Shown: positions 22,865-29,837 of the stretch, piece by piece | Numbering within the stretch: position 1 is the first letter of the stretch | How the letters are laid out: the number at the start of each line of letters is the position of its first letter | DNA from: Pseudomonadota bacterium | Lineage (GTDB): Bacteria > Pseudomonadota > Alphaproteobacteria > Caulobacterales > Caulobacteraceae | Assembly (NCBI GenBank): GCA_023390245.1 | Contig: JAEWDF010000109.1 | Span: forward strand, 1-36,130 | Direction: 5' to 3' | Length of the DNA: 36,130 nt | Notes under the pieces: model-generated | What the model was told of the DNA's origin: nothing | Database searches by the model: none | The model's input: only the letters and a program-made list of their open reading frames with translations | Translations under genes and position numbers: made by a program

Positions 22865-23803
22865 ATGGGCCGTCGGAAGAAGGGCGACCTCGTCGACGGC
22901 TGGGTGTGCCTGGACAAGCCGCTGGAGATGGGATCGACCGAGGCGGTCAGCCGCGTCCGTCGCCTGTTCAACGCCCGGAAGGCCGGTCACGCCGGCACGC
23001 TGGACCCGCTGGCCAGCGGCGTCCTGCCCATCGCCCTGGGCGAGGCGACCAAGACCGTATCGATGATGATGGAGGCCCGGAAGGCCTATCGCTTCACCCT
23101 CCACTGGGGCGTCTCGACCGACAGCGTGGACCGCGAGGGCGAGATCGTGGCCCGCTCGGACGCGCGGCCGACGGTCGAGCAGGTGAAGGCGGCCTTGCCG
23201 GCCTTCGTGGGGGAGATCGACCAGATCCCGCCGCGCTTCTCCGCCATCAAGGTCGACGGCCAGAGGGCCTACGACCTGGCGCGCGACGGCGAGGCCTTCG
23301 AGCTTCAGCCCCGCCGCGTGACGATCCACGAGGCGGCGGTCACGGCCGCGCCCGACGCCGACCATGTCGAGATCACCGTCCTGACCGGCAAGGGCGTCTA
23401 TGTCCGCTCGCTGGCGCGCGATCTCGCGACGGCCCTGGGCGCCGAGGGCCATGTGTCGGCCCTGCGCCGCGAGCGCGTCGGCCCGTTCAGCACGGAAAAC
23501 GCGGTCACTCTGGATTCTCTGGAGGAAATGGTGCATAGGGGCGCCGCCTCGGAAGGCTTGCTTCCCGTCGCGACCGCCCTGGACGACATCCCGGAGCAGG
23601 CCGTGACGCCAGAAGACGCCTTCTCGCTTCGGCAGGGACGGCCGATCGTTCTGCTCCCCCGTCAGGTCGAAACCTTGAAGAGCCGCCTCTCGGGCGGGTC
23701 CCGCACGGTTTCCGCCTTCCAGGGACAGACCCTCGTCGCCCTCTGTCAGTTGCGGGCCGGCCGGCTGGAACCCGACCGCGTTTTCAACCTCCAAGGTTCG
23801 TAA
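22865..23803 (+). CDS. truB: tRNA pseudouridine-55 synthase
   Basis: A 312-residue TruB that makes pseudouridine 55 in the T-loop of tRNAs. Catalytic Asp47 is in GHAGTLDPLASG, with the supporting motifs GWVCLDKPLEMGST at the start, IPPRFSAIKVDGQRAYDLAR and GVYVRSLARDLA. The C-terminal PUA-like domain is present. GGAGG lies just upstream of the ATG. It is part of rbfA-truB-rpsO-pnp. Confidence 0.96.
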   Translation: MGRRKKGDLVDGWVCLDKPLEMGSTEAVSRVRRLFNARKAGHAGTLDPLASGVLPIALGEATKTVSMMMEARKAYRFTLHWGVSTDSVDREGEIVARSDARPTVEQVKAALPAFVGEIDQIPPRFSAIKVDGQRAYDLARDGEAFELQPRRVTIHEAAVTAAPDADHVEITVLTGKGVYVRSLARDLATALGAEGHVSALRRERVGPFSTENAVTLDSLEEMVHRGAASEGLLPVATALDDIPEQAVTPEDAFSLRQGRPIVLLPRQVETLKSRLSGGSRTVSAFQGQTLVALCQLRAGRLEPDRVFNLQGS

Positions 23804-23825
23804 GAACCGGGGACCAAGCGGCCCT

Positions 23826-23851
23826 CAAGCAGCGCGAAGCGCGATAGGGCC
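23826..23851. repeat. single copy of the 39-bp-array repeat core before rpsO
   Basis: CAAGCAGCGCGAAGCGCGAT followed by AGGGCC matches the array core near 5.4 kb almost exactly, including the GCGC-GAA-GCGC hairpin. It lies 16 bp before the rpsO start codon. rpsO has its own AAAGGA between the repeat and the ATG. Confidence 0.88.
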
Positions 23852-23867
23852 ACGAAAGGACTCTACG

Positions 23868-24137
23868 ATGTCGATCACTGCTGAACGCAAGCAGGAACTC
23901 ATTGCCGACAACGCCCGTGGCACGGGCGACACCGGTTCGGCCGAGGTGCAGGTCGCGATCCTGTCGGAACGCATCGCCAACCTGACCGAGCACTTCAAGA
24001 CCCACAAGAAGGACAACCACTCGCGTCGCGGCCTGCTCAAGATGGTCTCGCAGCGTCGTCGCCTTCTGGATCACCTGAACAAGGTCGACTCGGCCCGTTA
24101 TCAGGCGATCATCGCCAAGCTGGGCCTGCGCCGCTAA
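23868..24137 (+). CDS. rpsO: 30S ribosomal protein S15
   Basis: An 89-residue S15, a primary 16S rRNA binder in the 30S platform. The sequence MSITAERKQELIAD, GSAEVQVAILSERIANLTEH, HKKDNHSRRGLLKMVSQRRR and the C-terminal LIAKLGLRR-type ending are standard. AAAGGA precedes the ATG. A palindromic repeat unit sits in its leader, where S15 autoregulation structures could otherwise form. Confidence 0.97.
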   Translation: MSITAERKQELIADNARGTGDTGSAEVQVAILSERIANLTEHFKTHKKDNHSRRGLLKMVSQRRRLLDHLNKVDSARYQAIIAKLGLRR

Positions 24138-24159
24138 GCGGGGCGCGGGACGAGCGAAA

Positions 24160-24201
24160 GAACGCTTTCGAGGCGCGGGCGGTCACGTCCGCGCCTCGTT
24201 C
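24160..24201 (+). promoter_or_regulatory. stem-loop in the rpsO-pnp intergenic leader
   Basis: GAGGCGCGG pairs with CCGCGCCTC, and outside a bulge GAAC pairs with GTTC, giving a long hairpin about 23 bp after rpsO. Only a few T's follow, so it is at most a leaky terminator. In E. coli the same place holds an RNase III-cleaved hairpin through which PNPase controls its own mRNA; a similar role is inferred. The rest of the 236-bp leader shows no gene. Confidence 0.55.
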
Positions 24202-24373
24202 CGTAACTAAAGCCTGCCCGCGCGCCGCGGGACTGAACGGCGCAAGACGCGAGGGCCGCAAGTGTCCTCATCCACCCGCCCGGCGTGATCGCCGGGTCAC
24301 CAGGGCCCGAAGGACTGAAAGCCTGACTGTCCGCCCCGACCGGAATACGCCGGCGGGATACGAAAGAAGAGAT

Positions 24374-26605
24374 ATGTTCGACATCAAACGCAAGACGATC
24401 GAGTGGGCCGGACGCCCGCTGACCCTGGAGACGGGCCGCATCGCCCGCCAGGCCGACGGCGCCGTGCTGGCGACCTACGGCGAGACCGTGGTCCTGGCCA
24501 CCGTCGTCTATGGCCGTCAGCCCAAGCCGGGCCTGGATTTCTTCCCCCTGACGGTCAACTACCAGGAAAAGACCTTTGCGGCCGGCAAGATCCCCGGCGG
24601 CTACTTCAAGCGTGAAGGCCGTCCGACCGAGAAGGAGACCCTGGTCTCCCGCCTGATCGACCGCCCGATCCGCCCCCTGTTCGTCAAGGGCTTCAAGAAC
24701 GAGACCCAGGTCGTCGTCACCGTGCTGCAGCACGACATGGAGAACGACCCGGACATCGTCGGCATGGTCGCCGCCTCGGCCGCCCTGACCATCTCGGGCG
24801 TGCCGTTCATGGGCCCGATCGGCGCCGCGCGCGTCGGCGTGATCGACGGCGAGCTGGTGCTGAACCCGGCCATCGACCAGATGCCGACCTCGGACCTGGA
24901 CCTGGTCGTCGCCGGCACACAGGACGCCCTGATGATGGTCGAATCCGAAGCCAAGGAGCTTTCGGAAGACCTGATGCTGAAGGCGCTGATGTTCGCTCAC
25001 GCCGGCATGCAGCCGGTGATCGACGCCATCATCGACCTGGCCGAGCACGCCGCCAAGGAGCCGTTCGACTTCCAGGCCGAGGATCACTCGGACGTGGTCG
25101 CCTCGATCAAGAAGCTGGTCGGCGACGAGATCAAGACGGCCTACACCCACCCCGGCAAGTACGACCGCCGCTCGGGCGTCGACGCGGCCAAGAAGACCGC
25201 CGCCGCCGCCCTGGTGAAGACCGACGAGAACCCGGAAGGCGTCGACTCCTCCAAGTTCTCGGCCGCCTTCAAGGAGTGCGAGGCCGAGGTCCTGCGCCGC
25301 GATATCATCGAGAACAGCCACCGCGTCGACGGCCGTGCGCTCGACAAGGTCCGCGCCATCGTGTCGGAAGTCGGCGTCCTGCCGCGCACCCACGGTTCGG
25401 CCCTGTTCACCCGTGGTGAAACCCAGGCCCTGGTGGTCGCCACCCTGGGCACCGGCGAGGACGAGCAGTACATCGACAGCCTGACCGGCACCTATAAGGA
25501 AAGCTTCCTGCTGCACTACAACTTCCCCCCCTATTCGGTGGGTGAAGCGGGCCGCATGGGATCGCCCGGCCGTCGCGAGATCGGCCACGGCAAGCTGGCC
25601 TGGCGCGCCATCCGTCCGATGCTGCCGTCCAAGGAAGACTTCCCCTACACCATCCGTCTGGTGTCGGAGATCACCGAGTCCAACGGCTCGTCCTCGATGG
25701 CCACGGTCTGCGGGTCTTCGCTGGCCCTGATGGACGCCGGCGTGCCGCTGGCCCGTCCGGTCTCGGGCATCGCCATGGGTCTGATCCTGGAGCCGTCGGG
25801 CGAGTTCGCCATCCTGTCGGACATCCTGGGCGACGAGGATCACCTGGGCGACATGGACTTCAAGGTCGCGGGCACCCGTGAAGGCATCACCTCGCTGCAG
25901 ATGGACATCAAGGTCCCCGGCATCACCGAGGAGATCATGAAGCAGGCCATTGCCCAGGCTTCGGCCGGCCGCCTGCACATCCTGGATGAGATGGACAAGG
26001 CCATCGACGGCGCGCGCACCGAACTGGGCGAGTTCGCGCCCAAGATCGAATCCATCAAGATCGCGGTCGACAAGATCCGCGAAGTGATCGGTTCGGGCGG
26101 CAAGGTCATCCGCGAGATCGTGGAAAAGACCGGCGCCAAGGTCGACATCGGCGACGACGGCACCATCAAGATCGCCGCCAACGACCAGGAGAAGATCGAC
26201 GCCGCCAGGGCCTGGATCCAGTCCATCGCCTCGGAACCGGAAGTCGGGACCATCTACACCGGCAAGGTCGTGAAGGTCGTCGACTTCGGCGCCTTCGTGA
26301 ATTTCTTCGGCGCCAAGGACGGTCTGGTCCACGTGTCGCAGATGGCCCTGGAGCGCGTCGCCAACCCGGCCGACGTCGTTTCGGAAGGCCAGGAGGTCAA
26401 GGTCAAGTTCCTGGGCTTCGACGATCGCGGCAAGACCAAGCTGTCGATGAAGGTCGTCGACCAGGAAACCGGCGAGGACATCACCGACAAGATCAACGCC
26501 GAACGCGCCGAGCGCGGCGAGGCCCCGCTTTCGGAAGACACCGGCGGCCGTCCGAAGCGGGACGGCGACCGGGGCGGCGATCGCGGCCGTCGTCGTCGCG
26601 ACTGA
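24374..26605 (+). CDS. pnp: polyribonucleotide nucleotidyltransferase (PNPase)
   Basis: A 743-residue 3'-5' phosphorolytic exonuclease and core of the RNA degradosome. Order of domains: first RNase PH domain (about 10-145), helical linker, second catalytic RNase PH domain (about 310-545, with RGETQALVVATLGT, FPPYSVGEAGRMGSPGRREIGHG and EITESNGSSSMATVCG), KH domain (about 555-615, with IREVIGSGGKVIREI), S1 domain (about 622-690, VGTIYTGKVVKVVDFGAFV), then a charged tail rich in Arg, Asp and Gly that in this lineage may contact RNase E. Length is typical. AAGAAGAGA precedes the ATG. A strong terminator follows. Confidence 0.97.
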   Translation: MFDIKRKTIEWAGRPLTLETGRIARQADGAVLATYGETVVLATVVYGRQPKPGLDFFPLTVNYQEKTFAAGKIPGGYFKREGRPTEKETLVSRLIDRPIRPLFVKGFKNETQVVVTVLQHDMENDPDIVGMVAASAALTISGVPFMGPIGAARVGVIDGELVLNPAIDQMPTSDLDLVVAGTQDALMMVESEAKELSEDLMLKALMFAHAGMQPVIDAIIDLAEHAAKEPFDFQAEDHSDVVASIKKLVGDEIKTAYTHPGKYDRRSGVDAAKKTAAAALVKTDENPEGVDSSKFSAAFKECEAEVLRRDIIENSHRVDGRALDKVRAIVSEVGVLPRTHGSALFTRGETQALVVATLGTGEDEQYIDSLTGTYKESFLLHYNFPPYSVGEAGRMGSPGRREIGHGKLAWRAIRPMLPSKEDFPYTIRLVSEITESNGSSSMATVCGSSLALMDAGVPLARPVSGIAMGLILEPSGEFAILSDILGDEDHLGDMDFKVAGTREGITSLQMDIKVPGITEEIMKQAIAQASAGRLHILDEMDKAIDGARTELGEFAPKIESIKIAVDKIREVIGSGGKVIREIVEKTGAKVDIGDDGTIKIAANDQEKIDAARAWIQSIASEPEVGTIYTGKVVKVVDFGAFVNFFGAKDGLVHVSQMALERVANPADVVSEGQEVKVKFLGFDDRGKTKLSMKVVDQETGEDITDKINAERAERGEAPLSEDTGGRPKRDGDRGGDRGRRRRD

Positions 26606-26626
26606 TCGGTCCGGCTGATTGGACAG

Positions 26627-26662
26627 AAGCCCCGGCGGAGCGATCCGCCGGGGCTTTTCTTT
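26627..26662 (+). terminator. Rho-independent terminator of pnp
   Basis: Perfect 13-bp arms AAGCCCCGGCGGA and TCCGCCGGGGCTT with a 4-base loop, followed by TTTTCTTT. It lies 21 bp after the pnp stop and before the second composite repeat. Confidence 0.93.
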
Positions 26663-26678
26663 GGCTGTGTCGCGGGAA

Positions 26679-26808
26679 AGAACCCCTCCGTCTCTCCGCT
26701 TCGCTGCGAGCCACCTCCCCGCGAAGCGGGGAGGAGACGGTGAAGCGCCGTCCGTGTCTCCTCCCCACGCAGTGGGGAGGGGGACCGCGAAGCGGTGGAG
26801 GGGCTCTT
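26679..26808. repeat. composite GC-rich palindromic intergenic repeat (copy 2)
   Basis: This copy holds the same halves as the ftsK/ubiH element in the opposite order. First comes AGAACCCCTCCGTC with CCACCTCCCC and the hairpin CCCCGCGAAGCGGGG, ending GGAGGAGAC. Then comes TCTCCTCCCC-ACGCA-GTGGGGAGG, the hairpin ACCGCGAAGCGGT, and GGAGGGGCTCTT. It fills the space between the pnp terminator and the convergent marC stop. No gene is present. Confidence 0.78.
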
Positions 26809-26828
26809 GAAGCGGCTCAGACTTCCGC

Positions 26829-27527
26829 TCAGTGCGCCCCGGTCGGATAGGGCGTCGTCACCGCGCCGGAGATCATGCCGGGAATGGCCTCGCCCAGGCC
26901 CATCAGGATAAACTGAATGGCCAAGGCGCACAGGATCAGGCCCAGCACGCGCACGATGATGGCCATGCCGACCTCGCCCAGGGCGCGGCTCAGCCAGCCG
27001 GTCATGGAGAAGCAGACGAAGGAGATGACGCAGGCCGCTGCGATTGCGACCAGGGAGGCGACCGATCCGACCGGCCCCAGCTTGGCCGCCTCGCCGGCCT
27101 GGATGATGACGGCCGATATGGCGCCCGGCCCGATCATCAGCGGAATGGCGAAGGGCACGACCAGGCGCTGGAACCGGCGGCGGGCGTAGCCGCGCACGTC
27201 GCCCGAATCGGTCAGAACGTCGGCGTCGGCGAACATTTTCAGAAAGTCCTCGCGCGCCATGTCCAGGCCCAGGAACAGCAAGAGGATGCCCCCGGCGATG
27301 CGGAAGGCGGCCAGGGAGATGCCGAAGAACTGCAGCAGCCCAAGGCCCGTGAACAGGAAGAAGGCCAGGAAGACGGCCGCGAAGGCGCAGATCAGCGCCG
27401 AGACCGAAATCCTCTGGCGCAGCGTCGCTCCGGCCGTGGCGGCGGCGAAGATCGGCAGGTTGCCGATCGGGTCCAGCAGGGCGAACAGGGTCACGAAGAG
27501 GTTGACACCCAGATCGACCGCGTTCAT
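26829..27527 (-). CDS. marC: MarC family integral membrane protein
   Basis: A 232-residue protein with six predicted membrane helices. Family marks are LFALLDPIGNLPIFAAAT in helix 1, FRIAGGILLLFLGLDMA, and VVPFAIPLMIGPGAISAVII. MarC was once linked to multiple antibiotic resistance but that link was not upheld; its function is unknown, and transport is a guess from topology. The start is the ATG 22 codons inside a longer reading because MNAVDLGVNLFVTLFALLDP matches the family N-terminus. It is divergent from pyrF and convergent with pnp. Confidence 0.92.
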   Translation of the reverse strand: MNAVDLGVNLFVTLFALLDPIGNLPIFAAATAGATLRQRISVSALICAFAAVFLAFFLFTGLGLLQFFGISLAAFRIAGGILLLFLGLDMAREDFLKMFADADVLTDSGDVRGYARRRFQRLVVPFAIPLMIGPGAISAVIIQAGEAAKLGPVGSVASLVAIAAACVISFVCFSMTGWLSRALGEVGMAIIVRVLGLILCALAIQFILMGLGEAIPGMISGAVTTPYPTGAH

Positions 27528-27616
27528 CGCCTGACCTCGCCCGAAAATCGTTTCCCACGCCGGTCCGGCCGACGCGCCCTCGCGTCCAGCCATAGCCGCT
27601 CAGCGCGAGTCCGTCG

Positions 27617-28333
27617 ATGACCCAGCCCAACCGCCTGCCCGACGACCGCATCATCTGCGCCCTGGACGTACCGACGACGGCCGAGGCGATGCGGCTGGTC
27701 GAGCGGGTCGAGGACGCGGTGGGCTTCTACAAGATCGGCCTGCAGCTGTTCGCCGCCGGCGGCATGGACTTGGCCCGACAGCTGAAGGCCCAGGAACGCA
27801 AGGTCTTCCTGGACTGGAAGCTGCATGACATCGGCGCGACGGTGGAGAAGGCGGCGGCCAACCTGGCGGAGTCCGGCTGCGACCTTCTGACCGTCCATGC
27901 GCGGCCGCAGGTGATGGCGGCGGCGGCGCGGGGCGTCGCCGGATCGGGGCTGAAGGTGCTGGGCGTCACCGTCCTGACCAGCCTGTCCGCCGAAGATCTG
28001 GCCGCCGACGATCATCGGCTGTCGCCGGCCGAACTGGTCGAGCTCCGCGTGCGCCAGGCGCTGGAGGCGGGGATCGACGGGGTGGTGTCCAGCCCGCACG
28101 AGGCCTCCCGCGCGCGTCAGATTGCGCGGGAGGCCGGTCGCGAGGACTTCCTGGTCGTGACGCCGGGAGTGCGGCCGGCGGGCGCGGCCCTGGACGACCA
28201 GGCGCGGGCGGCGACGCCGGAGGCGGCGCTGCGGGCCGGGGCCACCCACCTGGTGATCGGCCGTCCGATCACCGCCGCCGCCGATCCGCGCGAGGCGGCG
28301 CGGGCGATCGCGGACTCGATCGCGCGGGTCTGA
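27617..28333 (+). CDS. pyrF: orotidine-5'-phosphate decarboxylase
   Basis: A 238-residue TIM-barrel enzyme of the last step of UMP synthesis. The start IICALDVPTTAEAM, the substrate loop KIGLQLF, the catalytic DxKxxD array in FLDWKLHDIG (Asp66, Lys68, Asp71), VVTPGVRPAG and the C-terminal phosphate loop LVIGRPIT are complete. No strong ribosome binding site; the leader from marC is short. It ends 2 bp before the convergent stop of the Gly/Tyr-rich gene. Confidence 0.96.
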   Translation: MTQPNRLPDDRIICALDVPTTAEAMRLVERVEDAVGFYKIGLQLFAAGGMDLARQLKAQERKVFLDWKLHDIGATVEKAAANLAESGCDLLTVHARPQVMAAAARGVAGSGLKVLGVTVLTSLSAEDLAADDHRLSPAELVELRVRQALEAGIDGVVSSPHEASRARQIAREAGREDFLVVTPGVRPAGAALDDQARAATPEAALRAGATHLVIGRPITAAADPREAARAIADSIARV

Positions 28334-28335
28334 CC

Positions 28336-29097
28336 TCAGCCGCGCTCGCCCATTTCCTGGCGATAGGGTCGGGGCGGCGGCTCCAGATGCGCCCCCGGCG
28401 GCGGCAGGTCGCCGTAGTACCGGTCCAGCGACGGCGCCTGCTCATAGCTGGGCAAGGGCGGGGGAGGCGGCGGCGGAGGCGGAGGGAGCGGCGCCTCGAC
28501 ATAGGCTTCGCCGTAGGCGCCGCCATAGGCCTCATGGCGCTCCTCGTAGGACCGGTAGGCGTAGTCCGCCCGACCGTCGTCGCGCCAGTGTTCGCGATGC
28601 TCCCAGCCGCCGCCATGGCCGCAGCCGCAATCGGCGGGCGGCGGGACCGGCTGGGGCAGGGGCTGCGGATAATAGGGCCGCCAGCCGATGTACTCGCGGC
28701 CGAAGCCATAGACGGCGTAGCCCATGGGCGCGCTGACCGGCGCCGGCCCGACGATCCGGACCGGGGTCGCGGGGATATAGCCGCCATAGCCGCCCTCGGC
28801 ATAGCCGCCACCGACGTAGACGGTCCCGCCGCCGACGTAGCCGCGCTGGAAGCCCGAGGCGCCCGAATAGGCATGGGCGTTCACCGCGCCATAGGCGCCG
28901 GCGTAGGCCCCAGCCGCCGCATTGGCGTTCACATTGACGTTGTAGTTGTAGTTTCCGCCATGGCCGCCGCCGCCACAGGCGCCGCAGCCGCCGCCGGGAT
29001 GTCCGCCGCCATGTCCGCCCGGTCCGCCGGCCAGGGCGGGAGCGGCGGAGAGCAGCAGGGCCGCCGAGGCGGCCGCGAGGATGGACTGTATCGTCAC
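28336..29097 (-). CDS. secreted Gly/Tyr/Pro-rich protein
   Basis: A 253-residue low-complexity exported protein. Start is GTG with AAGGAG 8 bp upstream. A signal peptide of about 23 residues (VTIQSILAAASAALLLSAA) is followed by a GGHGGG-rich stretch with CGAC, an NYNYNVNVNANA segment, Gly/Tyr repeats (GGGYAEGGYGGY), a Tyr/Pro part with DCGCG (Cys157, Cys159), and a run of ten prolines at 205-214. This suggests an extracytoplasmic structural or surface protein rather than an enzyme. The next upstream gene on the same strand encodes a similar Tyr-rich protein. I do not recognise a named family. Confidence 0.8.
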   Translation of the reverse strand: MTIQSILAAASAALLLSAAPALAGGPGGHGGGHPGGGCGACGGGGHGGNYNYNVNVNANAAAGAYAGAYGAVNAHAYSGASGFQRGYVGGGTVYVGGGYAEGGYGGYIPATPVRIVGPAPVSAPMGYAVYGFGREYIGWRPYYPQPLPQPVPPPADCGCGHGGGWEHREHWRDDGRADYAYRSYEERHEAYGGAYGEAYVEAPLPPPPPPPPPPLPSYEQAPSLDRYYGDLPPPGAHLEPPPRPYRQEMGERG

Positions 29098-29147
29098 GGG
29101 ACAGACTCCTTTGCGTCGTCCCGTCCCGCGCAAGTCCCGCGCCCGGA

Positions 29148-29585
29148 TCAGCGATCGTAGAGGTAGCCGGCGTCGCAGTTGCAGGACCGGCCCCGGCTCC
29201 AGCGGCTGTAGGGTCGGTCGTCGTTGTAGCCGTACCAGTCGCGATAACCAGGCCGCCGGCCGCTGTCGTAGCGCGGATAGCCGTAGCTTCGGCCGTAGGC
29301 GTAGCCGCTTCGGTAGGGCGCGCTCCAACCGTAGCGACCGCCCCGGTCGTAGCCGTAGCCGCCGTAGGCGTAAGGCTGGGTTGGAACGACGACGTAGCCA
29401 TAGGTCGAATAGCCGGTCGCCAGCCGCCCCGTCGCCCCATAGGCGCGGCTGGCGTAAGGCTGGATGGCGGGCGCGGGCACATAGGCGGGCTGGCCCCAGG
29501 TCTGGGCGCGCGCTTCGGCGGCGGCCAGAGTCAGGGTCAGGCCGGTGGCGACGGCCAGGCCAAGGCGGAACGTGGCGGCGCTCAT
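29148..29585 (-). CDS. secreted Tyr/Gly-rich protein
   Basis: A 145-residue exported protein with a signal peptide (MSAATFRLGLAVATGLTLTL, cleavage likely after ARA near 27). About a fifth of the mature chain is tyrosine, in repeats such as YAYGGYGYD, YRSGYAYGRSYGYPRYD and YRDWYGYNDD, and it ends with a CNC motif (Cys135, Cys137). AGGGAG precedes the ATG. A CGAAC-N16-CGTT element upstream is one base off the EcfG consensus. It lies 50 bp upstream of the other Gly/Tyr-rich gene and probably shares its transcript. Function unknown; an envelope or surface role is inferred. Confidence 0.82.
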   Translation of the reverse strand: MSAATFRLGLAVATGLTLTLAAAEARAQTWGQPAYVPAPAIQPYASRAYGATGRLATGYSTYGYVVVPTQPYAYGGYGYDRGGRYGWSAPYRSGYAYGRSYGYPRYDSGRRPGYRDWYGYNDDRPYSRWSRGRSCNCDAGYLYDR

Positions 29586-29618
29586 GGCGCTCCCTCCCTC
29601 GCGGTTTCGGGAAAGGTT

Positions 29619-29643
29619 AACGCAAATGGCGGAGCTTTGTTCG
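29619..29643 (-). promoter_or_regulatory. candidate EcfG/SigT-type promoter of the Tyr-rich protein pair
   Basis: On the minus strand the site is CGAAC, 16 bases, CGTT, one mismatch from GGAAC-N16-CGTT. The -10 element lies about 34 bp before the start codon of the Tyr-rich gene. Motif only; activity is inferred. Confidence 0.4.
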
Positions 29644-29837
29644 ATGAAAGTCGCGGAGGGCCGACGGCGCCACCGGCGATCCCGACCCCTATTTCCGCCG
29701 ACGCGCCGGCCGTATCCAGGCGGCCATGGGCGCGGTGCGGGCCGGTGGACTGGACGCCTGCGTCCCGCGCTGAACCGCCGGGCTTGACGGCGGAGCGGGC
29801 CTCGCCTCTCCTGCCCGCGCTGTTCAGGAGACCGACC

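Noticed and set aside
24134..26332. A long leftward open frame opposite pnp.
   Set aside because: Antisense shadow of pnp; no ribosome binding site and no recognisable domain.
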